Positions 28,741 through 40,511 of a stretch of DNA of 64,000 nt are shown piece after piece. The notes under the pieces are model-generated. The model did no database searches and was not told the DNA's origin. It saw only the letters and a list, made by a program, of their open reading frames with translations. Each line of letters starts with the position of its first letter. Position 1 is the first letter of the stretch. Both the position numbers and the translations under genes were made by a program. This stretch comes from Liolophura sinensis (Eukaryota; Mollusca; Polyplacophora; Chitonida; Chitonidae): positions 46,600,645 to 46,664,644 of the forward strand of contig NC_088302.1 of the NCBI RefSeq assembly GCF_032854445.1, written 5' to 3'.

Positions 28741-30760
28741 CAGATTAATCCGGCAGTGGCGCTTATGCCATAGCAGTGGTCAGGATGTCGTCTGGGACGC
28801 GGCAAGTACGCTCGATGGACAGTTACAAAACTACAATCCGAGCTTATAAAGAGATTTGCGACAACTGCAGGCCGAAAAACAGAATTGATTTAAAGGTACG
28901 CACTCGCATAAACTTTTTTATTCAGTAATAAGCACGTTTGGAAGTAATTACCAACAACCGAACGTGTTACAGTAAGATACTTTCAGTACGTCAAAATGAC
29001 ATTTTAGCTGATACGATCAAAAAAAGTACGTCTTTGTAAAGAAAGGCGGTTTGACAGAGTTGTTAAGAGTTATGAAATGTAAAACCATATTCACTAAAAT
29101 TAGCCCGTTTTATTTGTGGGGAGGGGAGGTCATTGTTAGGAGGAAGATTATGTACATATCTTTCAACGTAGCAAAATCATAAGTTCTCATCACCATGTTG
29201 AGGTCAGTAGAAGATCTAAAATAATTCTGTTGTGGCCGCTGCAGGTGATGGAATAATTTAACAGTAAATAATGAACTTATAGGGTATAACATAGAAATAT
29301 TATATTAAACTGACAGGTTTGCGTGCATATGGCAGAAATCATGATTTTAGGGCCCCTGCCTTTCAGATACCTGAACCGCTTGAGCCGGAATCGTCTTCAA
29401 CTGGTCTTCAGCAGCTTACAGCACAACATGGGGTTTTGTTCTCTCCGGTGACAATGGAGCATATTGAAGGCTACTTTTACAGGATGTTGTACAGACCGAA
29501 GAACAAGTACAATGGTAAATTTTATGTCACAGTTCGAGAGGATTGCTACTTTGTCAGTTGTCTGGGAAAAGTGACCTGGATTGTTCAGAAACTAATAATT
29601 GGCAAGTTTATATTTTATGATATGTAAATGTTGAAAAATTTGAGTGATTAAATATAATTGAATTTCAAGTGACTACAATGGCAGATGTAATTAAGTTTTT
29701 TTTCTAATCTGGAGAACTCCTCGGATAGTATGATTGCTTTATTTATTTGAGTAGTGTTGAACGCTGTATTGAAGAACATTTCACTACAGAAAGCCAAAAT
29801 CATCAGCGGTAAACCATTGTAATACTTGTCACACCTCCTGTCTTAAATCCACACCCAAAGCAGGGATTGTTGTGTTCAAACAGGCGACCTTATTGGTTAA
29901 GACCCTGACAGTTGAAGTGAACTAGAGTCTTTATACACCTAAGTGCTGAAATTCCCTGAAATGATGACGGCAACGAGTCATTTTATTTTGCAGGATCTCC
30001 AGTTAAGGCAGAGAAATTACCTTGCAAGAGGAAATTCTCTGGCAGAATGCTGGATGACCCAAGACCTGCCAAATACAGGAACATGGGAGGATTTAATAAT
30101 CACGCGAGAAAGATGAGGATTAACTACTGCTCCATTTCATCTGTAGATCTTGCCATGATGTATCTTTATCCTAGAGCAAGCTTGCAGGCTTCAGCTGCTG
30201 ACCATGATTACCTCCCTTTGCCGCACACAGATAACTGGGTGGGCGCAGCATCTAGGGTAATTTTTTTTTAGAAATTACTAGAATCTTTGAGTGAACTATC
30301 AGATCAGAAAGCCGTCTGCAACATGCTTTTGTCCAGTCCATTTGAATTTTAGATTAGATAATATTTAAATGTGCAGTAGGCAGTTGAAAAATTGATTTAT
30401 TCCAGGTGCTGACATAACTGTTTAAGCACCATTTTTACAATGAAACATTTCTGCTGTTCTTGATAACCACCTCCCAGGCCAAGATTGTGGAATGTAATAC
30501 AAGAAGTGCCAGAAAGACCTGGTATAGGGAGATGGCGTCTTGCAGTTTCGCGTTTTGGAGAGATCATCGAAATGACAAGCCGCAGAAACAAGCAAAATTT
30601 GTGTGCCTCCTTTCTTACAAGACAGCAATGCACAGCAAAAGCAATGCTTCACGGAAACAGCATGAAGGCCATTTCTGAGTTTAAGAAAAAATTAGGTGTG
30701 AGAACCCGTAGAGCGGGCTTATTTATTTGTGTTGATTTGCCTTACTTGACACCGACACCA
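28741..30760 (+). pseudogene. SAP-domain / YqaJ-like nuclease gene of an ISL2EU-type transposon, decayed
   Basis: Pieces in order: a SAP-like DNA-binding helix pair around 28800-28890 (WTVTKLQSELIKRF, then GRKTELI); a middle region at 29317-29601 (LFSPVTMEHIEGYF) that ends at a GC-type donor G|GCAAGT; a piece from 29994 after a TTTTGCAG acceptor, phase-compatible with the previous one, to about 30267 (ASR|GTAATT); and, after an acceptor at 30478, a YqaJ-type nuclease start in a shifted frame (WRLAVSRFGEIIEMTSRR, then GLFICVDLPYL). It is cut at about 30760 by an inverted SINE. YqaJ proteins are exonucleases carried by ISL2EU DNA transposons. Stops and frameshifts show it is dead. The transposase remnant lies downstream on the other strand. 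Confidence 0.55.
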
Positions 30761-30850
30761 GACGCCAGTATTATGGTCGGAGAAAACCGGGCAGAGGCCA
30801 ATGGAAATCCACAACAATCCGCGGGTTGCTGGCGGACCTTCCTACTGGTG
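30755..30850 (-). mobile_element. SINE fragment (inverted), truncating the YqaJ gene
   Basis: The minus strand matches the SINE at 37528-37785 (GGAAGGTC-GCCAGCA, GGATTGT-GTGG-TTCC and the GGCCTCTGCCCGGTTT part). The fragment starts where nuclease similarity stops. Confidence 0.6.
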
Positions 30851-31079
30851 CTTAATACTATACTAAGATTTATTCAAATAAGTACATTGTAAGCAGTCTG
30901 GTTTATATGGAGAGGAAACCTCACAGAGTTAAAGGGGTACTACCCCCATTTGCCAGGTACCTGACAAATCTCCTGAGGTAAAGCAGTAGTAAAACCATAA
31001 GAATCACTTGTGTAAGAAATGGAACCTCTAGGAGTGCATCCAATCACTGTTTTAAGGTGTTACGGTGTTTATAGGAGGA

Positions 31080-31541
31080 CTAAGTTATACACTGTGCATC
31101 AACATGGGAAGGTTTGTTAATTGGGGTTTCTGTTGCGTCTAAAATGACCCCTGTGTTTCTAAAGTTCCTCTCAAAATCATCAGTAATGAACTTATCTATT
31201 ACCTCGGACGCTTTACCAACTGTGTGTCTGGAGAGAAAAAAGGAAAAGAAATCACAAAGCAACAGGATCAAAAGCAAGAAGCAAAATAACAAAAATTAAA
31301 CCTCGAATTTAAATCAATATGAGAAGTTTTTGACTTGGATGAAAGAGTGCTTTATTCAGTACTAAATTCTGAGGACAAGGAGATCATTTAATTTATTACT
31401 TGGAATTTAATTTAATAATTTATTATTTGGAATCCTATTTACAATCACTAAGTGGAAAAAAGGTATAAAAGTAATACTTAGTATTGGATACTTATGTCCA
31501 ATAAAATTTCTACAACCGCGTACCGAACAGTACTGAGGCAT
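31080..31541 (-). pseudogene. THAP-domain / DDE transposase remnant (ISL2EU or related)
   Basis: The ATG at 31541 opens MPQYCSVRGCRNFIG, the start of a THAP zinc finger (M-P-x2-C-x4-C...). The finger decays after about 30 residues. At 31080-31260 a separate frame reads NTGVILDATETPINKP, matching the first catalytic region of DDE_4-type (IS5/Harbinger-like) transposases, then ends at a stop. THAP plus DDE_4 fits the transposase of ISL2EU elements, converging with the YqaJ gene at 28741-30760. Confidence 0.55.
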
Positions 31542-32249
31542 GCTTAAACAATGTTGGCAGTGGCTTTCACGTCCATTGAATTTCATGCACATCCGGCAAC
31601 GCAATCAAGCGCGAACCACTGCTATGACACGAACGCCATCTAGCGAGAAAATTCGTAACTACCTGGTTAACATTTGTCGTCATGGTGTTGACACGTAATC
31701 CCTCTCAGACGTCTGTCTCACGGGCTGGTGGCAGGGCTTTGGGGAGAGAATGAGAAACACTTACTATTGCGATCATCAAAACCCTGGCTTCCTGCTTTTT
31801 TGTTACCTGTTATTGGAGTACTTATGATAAAAAGATTGTGTATTAATTTTGCAATTTTTTCCTTGGGAAAGTCCGTTTATTGTACTTGATGAATGAAGAT
31901 GAGTAAAATGGGTTGTTGTAGAAACTGCATGAATTTGTGAAGCAGTCTCATTAAAGACAGGTTTACGACCCGCTGTTTGACTTGTTAATACCTAGCAAGT
32001 ATAAAGAGCGGTTACTACATCTGAGTTAAGACTTTTGAGGCATCACGTGATACCCATGATGACTACTCAGGTAATAAATGTTAGGCGATATACCCTAAGA
32101 GTCGCAGATTACAGTTTCATTTATGCAGACAAAAATGAATTATTGTACTCTCTATAAGAGCAAAGGTCAACCCACAGTGACTATTGGTAGAGTTATACTT
32201 TGACGAGGTAAACTAACCGGATTTCACCAATAATACGTTTGATATTGCG
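31542..32249. other. Intergenic; contains shared repeat sequence
   Basis: No gene seen. 31668-31830 resembles sequence at 4630-4745 of the duplicated block in the same orientation, next to an inverted copy of the GTTAACAC...GTGTTGACACGT block found near the foxQ2 modules. Confidence 0.4.
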
Positions 32250-32465
32250 AGTTGGTTGGCCTAGTGTTAGGTACAGCGTTTTGGTTGCTCTAGTGATAAA
32301 GAAAACCGCGTGATGGTTGGCCTAGTGGTAGATACTGTGTTTTGGCTGGTATTCGCGATACAGATACTGTATGATGGTTGGCCTGGTGCAAGATACTTCA
32401 TTTTGGCTGGTCTCGCTCGCTTTGCCGGTACCCTATGATAGCTGGCTTAGTGTAACAGCGACATG
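32250..32465 (+). repeat. Four tandem ~61-bp tRNA-like units
   Basis: Units start near 32254, 32315, 32376 and 32439. Each contains a version of GATGGTTGGCCTAGTGGTAGA, like a tRNA D-arm/A-box, followed by TACTGTGTTTTGGCTGGT. No complete tRNA fold or clear B box is present. They may derive from the head of a tRNA-related SINE. Confidence 0.6.
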
Positions 32466-33640
32466 ACGACCCGCTGTGAATATAACTCAAAGAAGTTATA
32501 ACCACTGGATGTTCCAAGGTGGTTGTAACAGTGCAGATATGTACACTGTATCAACCATTGTCCTCAAATAAATTCCATTGTGAGAAAATTACTGTATTCC
32601 TAAATAAATCAATAAGAACAAACTCAATTAAGAACGGTGAAAACGATATCCCACTGGCCGTTTTGCGTCGCGTCGATTGGGCTATAGTTTACACCTTTTA
32701 TTCGAAAAGAAGTTGTATTTAACCTTTAATATGCATAATCCTATGCATAAGCTATATGCATCCCTATTTTGTGGCTGGACGTCAAATGCTCATATATTCC
32801 ATCCTCTTCACTCAATCTGGCTGTGAACATGAATAGAACAATTATTAGTAGTTTCTGTTTGTTTTTATTTTCTGTTTTTTTTTCTCTGATAGATTCTACT
32901 ATCTTGAAAAAATTACTTCGTGTTTAGAATGTTTGGTTACCACCAGTTATTACGCTTCAGCCGTTTCCCATATGTTCTGAGTTACCTGTCGTAGTTACCT
33001 GGTTAACACGTCATCAGGATGTTGACACGTGATTGCACTCAGAACACGTTTCTCACGGACAGGAAGAAACCAGGATCTTTCGGTAGACTGCGAATAACAC
33101 CAACGATGCATTTGTCACACAACTGTATACATGAATGTTTAATGACAAAGGGCTAGAATTGTTTTCCTAGTTAATAATTAAGTCCAGAGTACAGAAAAAG
33201 TACTCATGATGTGATAGAATCATGAGGACACCACTCTTTACGGAGTTCCATTGAATATAAAATAAAACTGTTCAACGCCCAGCACTATTTTGAATTTTAA
33301 CATCATTCAAAAATTGATTATAGCTATACGCCACAAAAATATATTTAGATTTCACCAATCCACAAGTACAAGAACAATCAGGTTTTAAGAAAACTCTCCT
33401 CGCCACACTACAGTGAGAAACGCCACATCTTAAAACTAAATTTCTTTTCTTAATTTAAGACTGTAATTGAACTTTTTTGCTGTTCTTGCAGTAATTGCTA
33501 ATCACGTTTAATGATTAGTCAGAAAACAGCATTGTCAAGAGTGTTACAGGAGATAACTAAGGTGTGAGCAACGGGAGTCATTTACAGATAAACAAACCGT
33601 TTAGCGTGACACAACCAAGCAACCCAGAGGGCAGGCTGGT
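32466..33640. other. Intergenic; no gene seen
   Basis: AT-rich sequence. 33001-33029 is an inverted copy of the recurrent GTTAACACGTCATCAGG block. From about 33540 sequence similar to foxQ2-upstream DNA begins. Confidence 0.4.
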
Positions 33641-33841
33641 GTGCCATACATTAATGACCTGTTCTGAGTAAGGCGGGAACACTTTACTGTTTGTAGTGTT
33701 AACCGTGTTACAGAGGGGAAACTGTGATCTACTGCAAACTGCGGCCTGGTCTTTATCAGCTCGCTTTAACATGACATGTGAACTCTCCCTCAGACGAATT
33801 TCACTGGCAATTAGCCCCAAAAATACACCGTTGGCAGCTGG

Positions 33842-33847
33842 TATAAA
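33842..33847 (+). promoter_or_regulatory. TATA box of foxQ2 copy 2
   Basis: TATAAAA 95 bp before the ATG at 33937, inside a ~190-bp upstream region shared with copy 1. Confidence 0.7.
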
Positions 33848-33936
33848 ACTTGTGTCGCTAAGGTAGAAGGTCAGATCGCCTCAGCACCTTAGGTGAACAC
33901 AGCGCAGAAAGTCTTAGTAGAAAAACTAGGAACATC

Positions 33937-34854
33937 ATGACTTTGTACACCGACAACTTAGGGATCACCACAAAAACTCCTGATTCAAATGAGATAACTT
34001 GTAAAGAGGAGAAAGAAAGTTGGACTGAATCAGATATAAAACCCTCTTGTTTACCGCAGGAAGATTTTGCCTGTATCATCGACAAAGACACTGCTTGTGC
34101 CGAGATCGAAAAAGCCAAGAAGAATCCCGGAACAAAACCTGGCCTGTCTTATATCGCTCTCATCTCCATGGCTATTCAGAGTTCAGAGGAGAAACGATTG
34201 CTTCTGTCAGAAATCTATCAATGGATCTCAGAGAACTTCCCCTATTATCAGAGCAAAGACAAAAGTTGGAGAAATAGCGTCCGTCACAACCTTTCCCTGA
34301 ATGAGTGCTTTGTGAAAAATGGGCGCAGTGAAAATGGCAAGGGTAACTACTGGTCCATTCACCTTGCAAACATCGAGGACTTCGAGCAGGGAGATTTCCG
34401 TAGGAGACATGCCCGTCGTCGAGTTCGAAAATGTGACGAAGAGTTCCGCAAACTGACATCGGCTTTGTGCTCCGATTCCGATTCTCCACAATGTACCTCT
34501 GGGAGAGTCGCGGAAACGTCGACTACCTCTCAGTTTCATCCTCCCTGCAACGCCTCTGAACAAGGTTACGTTCCAATGACAAGTATTGTCATGCCAACGC
34601 GCGAATTGATCGAAACCTTCGGCATAAACGCCATCTTGTCTAAAGAGGAGCAGCAGATATATTTTCAAAGACCTCAACATGTTCAGAGTTCCCAATCCGG
34701 CCCATTGCAGTCAAGCCTGACCGCAGAAGCATTTTACTGCGGGTCACATCTGGTAACGTCATTTTCGCCTGTAAGGCAATCACTAGCTTCTGTCGACTCC
34801 TGTTTAGTGCCAGATTACTCTTATTCCAGTCTGATATACACTTCTAGTCAGTAG
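33937..34854 (+). CDS. foxQ2: Forkhead transcription factor, FoxQ2 family, copy 2
   Basis: One 305-codon exon, without introns. The N-terminus (MTLYTDNLGITTKTPDSN) and forkhead domain (about residues 71-165) match copy 1 almost exactly; the domain differs by very few residues. The C-terminal half has diverged more but keeps the eh1-like motif FGINAIL near residue 228 (Asn for Asp in copy 1) and the end SSLIYTSSQ, three residues shorter than copy 1. TATA is at 33842 and AATAAA at 34973-34978. High identity in flanks as well as coding sequence indicates a recent tandem duplication of about 1.7 kb, with selection holding the DNA-binding domain. Confidence 0.9.
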   Translation: MTLYTDNLGITTKTPDSNEITCKEEKESWTESDIKPSCLPQEDFACIIDKDTACAEIEKAKKNPGTKPGLSYIALISMAIQSSEEKRLLLSEIYQWISENFPYYQSKDKSWRNSVRHNLSLNECFVKNGRSENGKGNYWSIHLANIEDFEQGDFRRRHARRRVRKCDEEFRKLTSALCSDSDSPQCTSGRVAETSTTSQFHPPCNASEQGYVPMTSIVMPTRELIETFGINAILSKEEQQIYFQRPQHVQSSQSGPLQSSLTAEAFYCGSHLVTSFSPVRQSLASVDSCLVPDYSYSSLIYTSSQ

Positions 34855-34972
34855 AAATCCGTGTGAAGAACAATGTTGTTGTTGTTTTTTTGTGTTTGTT
34901 AGTTGTTTCTGCGTGATATTTCATTTCCCGCTTTATATTTCCATAATTTGTTTTCTATGTTAAATAAAATAT

Positions 34973-34978
34973 TTGTCT
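34973..34978 (+). terminator. Polyadenylation signal of foxQ2 copy 2
   Basis: AATAAA in CTATGTTAAATAAAAT, the same context as copy 1. Confidence 0.7.
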
Positions 34979-34989
34979 GCTTTATATTA

Positions 34990-36360
34990 TTACGTCAGTG
35001 TTGATTTTGGGTGCTGTAAAACGTTTCTGCCACAGTGTCTTAATACTGTGTGTTAAGGCGTACGTGAAAATTGTAGCTGGTAAAGCTTTATTTTCCTTTT
35101 GAAATCTGCTCCCTGTAGGCAGTTTATTCTCATCGGTCTAGTATTTTACGTCTGGATTACTAAAACTAGCCGTGCCCATACTGCACGAGTTTTAATTAAC
35201 CAGTATCCCATTAGATGTACAGCCAACAATTGATAAGATAATTAGGATCTTGTGCATCAGTCTGATTCTTGTGATCATTCGTTCAATCATCTTCTCATTT
35301 TACACCATATTTCCTCCTTTTTGAAAGTTTGCTAAAACGAGAGACTATCGTGGTTTCTCTGAGTGTTTAAATTTATAAATACATGTAAGTAAGAGAGGAA
35401 TCCATTAAGTATTTCGTTTTACCTGCGAAGACTTGACAGACTTCCTTAACGCAAGCCACAACAAAGCATCCAGAACTGGATTTGAACATCCATAAAGGCT
35501 GTAAAACTATCAACAGTGGACGGAAGTTGGCGATCGCTTAAATAACTGAGGCTTGGAAAACCAAAGCGAATTGAACAAAACATCCTGGTTTCGACATGTC
35601 ATTAGTTACATTACCTTACACATGTTTATTCATTATTGGTATAACATGGCTCAAGAAGTTCCATCTTAGAAATCATGTGCATGTGAAACCCGAAATGCCC
35701 GCCTTTGACGCAACCTATTGTTTACATAAACATTAATAGAACTACAATAAAACCAACCTTATGCCACTCGAGTTTTTTTACTGTATTTCTGTTTCATCGA
35801 CTGTGCTGTCTTCATGCAATCACTTATTGTGCAAAATGTTTGTTTTGTAAACAGTTATTACGCGTTAAGCGTTTACCATACGTCAAGAATTCGGAGTAAC
35901 CTGTCGTAGTTGTTAACACGTCATCAGGGTGTTGACACGTTCCCGCCCAGACCAATATTCTCACGGCTGGGTTCAGAGGCCTTCGGCAGATGTGAATTAC
36001 ATTTAGGAGGTATAGCACCGTAAACTTACGGGGACATTTTCATACAAAGTTTCACGAAAATGACCTCGAGCTCATATTTCTTTACGATGTATATATTAAG
36101 TATAAAACTTAAGTGCCCTTAGATCTCTTTTAACCTGTATTCCCTCATGCCACCCAACATAAAAGTACTGGTAACGTGATAAAATGACGGTGATAATTAT
36201 CTCCACGTAATTCTATTTCGAATAAAATTTAAACGATAAGGTAAATCTTCCTAAAACCTAACCTTCCTAAAAAAAGATGTCAAAGTCCTTTAGATTGCTA
36301 TTTTTTGGTTTAATTTATGATCGTTATTGGAATTATTTACTTACTTATGCTATGTATGGT
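34990..36360. other. Intergenic; no gene seen
   Basis: The first ~400 bp align weakly with the DNA after foxQ2 copy 1. An inverted GTTAACACGTCATCAGGGTG block lies at 35912-35939. The remaining short ORFs have no coding character. Confidence 0.4.
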
Positions 36361-36361
36361 T

Positions 36362-36478
36362 GATTCCCCCGAGCTCTGCCCGATGTCCTCCCACCATAAT
36401 GCTGACCGGCGTCGCAGAAGTGAAATATTCTTGAGCTCCGTGTAAAACACCAACGAAATACAAATAAATATTTACTTA
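36362..36478 (+). mobile_element. SINE fragment (3' part)
   Basis: Matches the 3' half of the SINE at 37528-37785: GAGCTCTGCCCG, TCCTCCCACCATAATGCTG, GAAATATTCTTGAG, GTAAAACACCAA and an A/T-rich tail. Confidence 0.7.
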
Positions 36479-36589
36479 TGTGATTGCAATGACATATCCA
36501 AGAGGCAACAGTATAACATTTCATTAAAGTGTGAACAACGAGAGCTAATTAGAGGTAAACAAACCATTTTACGTGACAAAGTTAAACCC

Positions 36590-36780
36590 GGATGTGCGTG
36601 TGGAATTCGTCTGGGCTAGATTTCACATGTCATATTAAAGCGAAGTGATAAAGACATGGCCGCAGTTTGCAATGTATCACAGGTAACACCAAACACAGTA
36701 CTGTATCCTTGCCTTTACTCAAGGGAGGTAATTAAGACTTGACACACCAGTCTGCCCTCTGGGTTGTTTGAATCAGCCAC
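36590..36780 (-). promoter_or_regulatory. Orphan foxQ2 upstream region 2
   Basis: The reverse complement matches the foxQ2 upstream block (TTAATTACCTCCCTTGAG, GTTACCTGTGATACATTGCA, ATGACATGTGAAA). No forkhead coding sequence remains to its left. Confidence 0.65.
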
Positions 36781-37527
36781 ACAAACTTGTTTATTACCTT
36801 AATGGGTTGTTAACCTGTAGTTAGCTCCTTTTGTTCACACCGTAATTATCTCTTCTAATACTCTTGACACCGTTTTGTTATCTTTTTTTTTGATTCGTCA
36901 ATGTCCACGTCATATAAAATAATTAAACAAAGATTCTTCCCATACAAGCACAAAACGCCGAGATGGACTTGAATAACTGATTCAGTATTTAAAACATGTC
37001 ATTATAAAAATATACTTTTTTGGCACAATTCGCAAAACATTCTGATTCACATTACATGGAATAGAATGATGTGCTCACCATTTTATTATGTTAGACAGTA
37101 CATATACGGAAGATTGTTATTTCAGCTTACACAAGGGACAAAATTCTATCGAAAATGCCATAACCAGTTTCACCTTAAAGAAATACAAATACGTGGCCAT
37201 TTTCATGAAAATGTGTCTTCATAATGATTTCCTCATTAACATAAAAGTGGTTTCTGAGTGCAACTCACAGGAGACCGTTAGAACCGTGAGAATATTTGTC
37301 TGAGCGGGATCAAGTGTCAACACCCTGATGACGTGTTAACCAGACAGCTTCGACAGGTTACTCCGGCTTCTGGACAGATAGGAAACCCCTAACGCATAAA
37401 AACTGGCGACCAACAAGTATTCTAGACATCGAGTCATTACAGTAGGGCAGCCCAGTTGACTAGAAATACCCGTGATAAATACCATAGTTTGTTTCTTTTA
37501 ACTCGGGGAGAGGGGTGGGGGGGATGT

Positions 37528-37785
37528 TATGTGGTTCAGTTGGTTAGCGCGCTAGCGCAGCGTTATGACCCAGAAGCTTCTCACCAATGCGGTCGCTGTG
37601 AGTTCAACTCATGCTGGCTTCCTCTCCGGCCGTAAGTGGGAAGGTCTGGCAGCAGCCTGCGGATGGTCGTGGGTTTCCACCGGCTCTGCCCGGTTTCTTC
37701 CCACCATAATGCTGGCCGCCGTCGTACAAGTGAAATATTCTTGAGTACGGCGTAAAACACCAATCAAATAAATCAATAAAATTCT
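37528..37785 (+). mobile_element. Full-length tRNA-derived SINE
   Basis: An A box lies in TGGTTCAGTTGGTTAGCGCG (from 37532) and a B box GAGTTCAACTC at 37600-37610. A body with GGTTTCCACCGGCTCTGCCC and CCGCCGTCGTACAAGTGAAA follows, then TTGAGTACGGCGTAAAACAC and an AATCAATAAA tail. Several truncated relatives in the window share the body and tail. Confidence 0.85.
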
Positions 37786-38509
37786 TTTAACTCGTCACCT
37801 ATATTCAGCTCGCTTCAAAATCATTCATAATCACTAGGAAAATTTCCTTTGAGCTCCATATATTGATGTGCTGGACGTGCATATTATTGTAAGGAAACGC
37901 AGTTAAAAATATGTCTATTTCATAATATTAAACTTCATCAGCTTTTTTCGCGAGAAAGACTTCATTCTCTTGGGTATCGTCAAAAAGAGTTGGAATGCTG
38001 GATAATTGACGGATTCCAGTATACTTTGATGGAACGCTACACCAGTTACATTCGACACAGCCATCTTAGAAATTGTTTTCAAGTTTTAGAATAGCATAGC
38101 TTGAATAAATGAAATTAAGTTTATTTTTTGTAGCTCAGTATATGACCTCATGAGAGTAGTGCTTCAGATTTCAATGTTATGAACTTGTGTTATAAAAATA
38201 TAGTATATTTGCGGAGATAATAGTGCAGCATTTGTTACTCTGTGGAATTTGTTCCAACTGCATGCTATCCTGCTGTTCTAATACAGTACACTTGAAATGC
38301 CCGGTATCCACCAAACCACTGGTTTTGTAAATAATCATGACGTGACCTGAGGCAGTGAGTTGTTGGTATGGAAAAAAGCGTCCACTTCCAAAATGGCTTA
38401 GAAAAGCAAGGTTCTCAAAGTCCCAAAGTGTAGTCAGTGTGCCATACCGTAAAGACATCCCCTGGCTAGGCGGGTATACTTTACCCTATGAAAGGTTACC
38501 TGTTGATAC

Positions 38510-38672
38510 AAACATGTCTTCCTCTCCGGCCGTACGTGGGAGGATCTGCCAGCCCGGGTTTCCCCCGGGCTCTACCCGGTTTCCTCCCACCATAAGGCTA
38601 GCCGCCGTCGTATAAGTGAAATGATCTTGAGTACGGCGTAAAACACCAATCAAATAAATAAATAAATATAAA
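38510..38672 (+). mobile_element. SINE, 5' truncated
   Basis: Shares the body and tail of the SINE at 37528-37785 (CTTCCTCTCCGGCCGT to GTAAAACACCAATCAAATAA) and ends in (AAAT)n. The tRNA head is absent. Confidence 0.8.
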
Positions 38673-39245
38673 AATGTGATGTACTAAGGTCAGATCTTCA
38701 TCGGTTCACGTAAAGAACTTATGGTGGGAGGTGAAAAAACTATTTGCACAAACATTGTCTGGAATAGGTACCAAATCACATGGCATTATGTTACGTCATG
38801 CTTTGTTTAAGCTGCTTCGTTAAGTGGTAAACGTTTATCTAAATCATTACTAAGTTGAGCATAGCTTGGAACTGATTCCTACAGGTTATTAAGCGTAACT
38901 TTTATTGTTGTAATATGTACAACACTGTATATAATTTAAGGTTAAGAAACACATGCCACAGAAAAAAACATCCACAACATCTTAAATCTGCACGATATGT
39001 AAGTCATTTTTGTTATTTTGCAGGAGAAAAAATACAACTTTGTGTCGATTGTTAGAAGTCAAAATGTAGAAGACAAAACATACTTGTTCATTTTGATGGC
39101 ACGAATATTAAGATAGGACGGCGTGACAAGGTATTCAAGACGAGTGTGAATAATGACGGTTTCTTTTCCAGTGAGATTTTCAAGGGATGATGATGTACAT
39201 GGAGAAAATTTTAAAAGTTGCCGTATCATTAGATATACGGGATGT

Positions 39246-40222
39246 TTATTGAACACATGTGACATCCCATCCAGATCCATAAACCACCGTCTTCCCATCC
39301 TTGACCAGCTTTATTCCTTGGTATGTGGCATAGTAGAGGCGATAGTGGAAGGCTCTGAATACGCGCCCTCCCGCCCGGCCCACTTCCCTACCCAGATGCC
39401 ACACCTCAATGTCAAGGCCGTTTACACCCAGGGTGACCATCACCCTAAAGGCCTTGGTCTCTGCCTTCAGCAGTACTGGGCCGTCTTTTCCTTGTGACCA
39501 GACCACGTCCCTCTGGGAAATGCACAATGCTGTGAAGATGGAGCCTAGCACAATTTTTAAAGAATCCAAGCTTTTATCCAGTGGTCCCAGTAGAAGTTTA
39601 CGGTACATCGCAGTGAAATCGTCTACTTCCTGAAAACATAGAAGGAAGATCACATTTTTATACTGTTGTTAGTAATTTATTGATTTATATTAAATAGTCT
39701 TTATTTTAAAGACTATCGCCGTATACATTCAGCCAGACAAACTATGCAAATGTTTAGACCGCCGCATTGTTGTGTAAAATAACCCATGAACTGTTTGTTC
39801 TGATGTATAGGCAAGGCAAATATACAAAAGTTTCCTTTTATAAAGCCAATAAGAGTAAATTCAAAGATGTCTTTTTTATTTTGAAAAGTCTTTTCAGATT
39901 ACATGTATTTAAACTCCTCACAGGCACTTATGCAAACAGCAAAATTCAGAAATGTTGTAAATGCATCGCTTGAGTGAAGGACTGGTAATGTTTGTAGTAG
40001 AGCAGCTATAAATAGGCTACAATTGCGATTATTAAATGTTCACGACTTGCCGTTCTGTTTGATGTCAGAATGATATCTAAATCTAGCGATCTGGTGAAAT
40101 AAAATCTTCTATACCTGTGTGCATCAAGCGCACGGTTAAACTCATTTCACTTACACATTTGGAATATATTTCTTCCTCAACACTAGGCTCTTCACGTCCG
40201 GTATACAAGACAAGGGTTCTAG
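39246..40222 (-). CDS. Gene X copy B: 3' exons
   Basis: Exon 5 is 40222-40115 (TTTTTAG acceptor, donor CACACAG|GTATAG) and its entry phase matches exon 4 at 43374. A large open exon, 39629-39246, follows a TGTTTTCAG acceptor and encodes 127 residues to a stop, including EVDDFTAMYRKLLLGPL, LLKAETKAFRVMVTLG and YGSGWDVTCVQ at the end. The two exons are not phase-compatible directly (exon 5 ends in phase 1; the large exon starts in phase 0), so an exon between them is missed or lost. The intact long frame argues that this copy has been under selection. I recognise no domain. Confidence 0.55.
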
Positions 40223-40249
40223 CTAAAAAGAAAATCAGTGCATATTGCT

Positions 40250-40340
40250 TAATATTAATTTATTCGTTTATTTATTCACTTAAACTTTATTTAACGCCAT
40301 ATTCAAGAATTTATCACTTATACGAGGTCTTATGGATAGA
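40250..40340 (-). mobile_element. SINE tail fragment (inverted)
   Basis: TTTATTTATTCACTT...TTTAACGCCATATTCAAGAA matches the inverted SINE tail. The same insertion is at 26540-26640 and 53455-53560, so it predates the block duplications. Confidence 0.6.
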
Positions 40341-40511
40341 GGAAATTGGAACGTTCGACATAAACCATTAACCTTTTGAAAGTTACTGAAGAACTTTCCC
40401 ACGTATTTACTCGAATGGGTTCTACGGTCTTTAACGCCTTTGTCGGTCCGATCATTTATAAATCTGCAGAGGTATAGGACGCCGACAATTAGGCGAACAG
40501 TCATTATGTTG

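Noticed and set aside
32250-32465. True tRNA genes
   Set aside because: Units are ~61 bp, lack a B box and cannot form a full cloverleaf.
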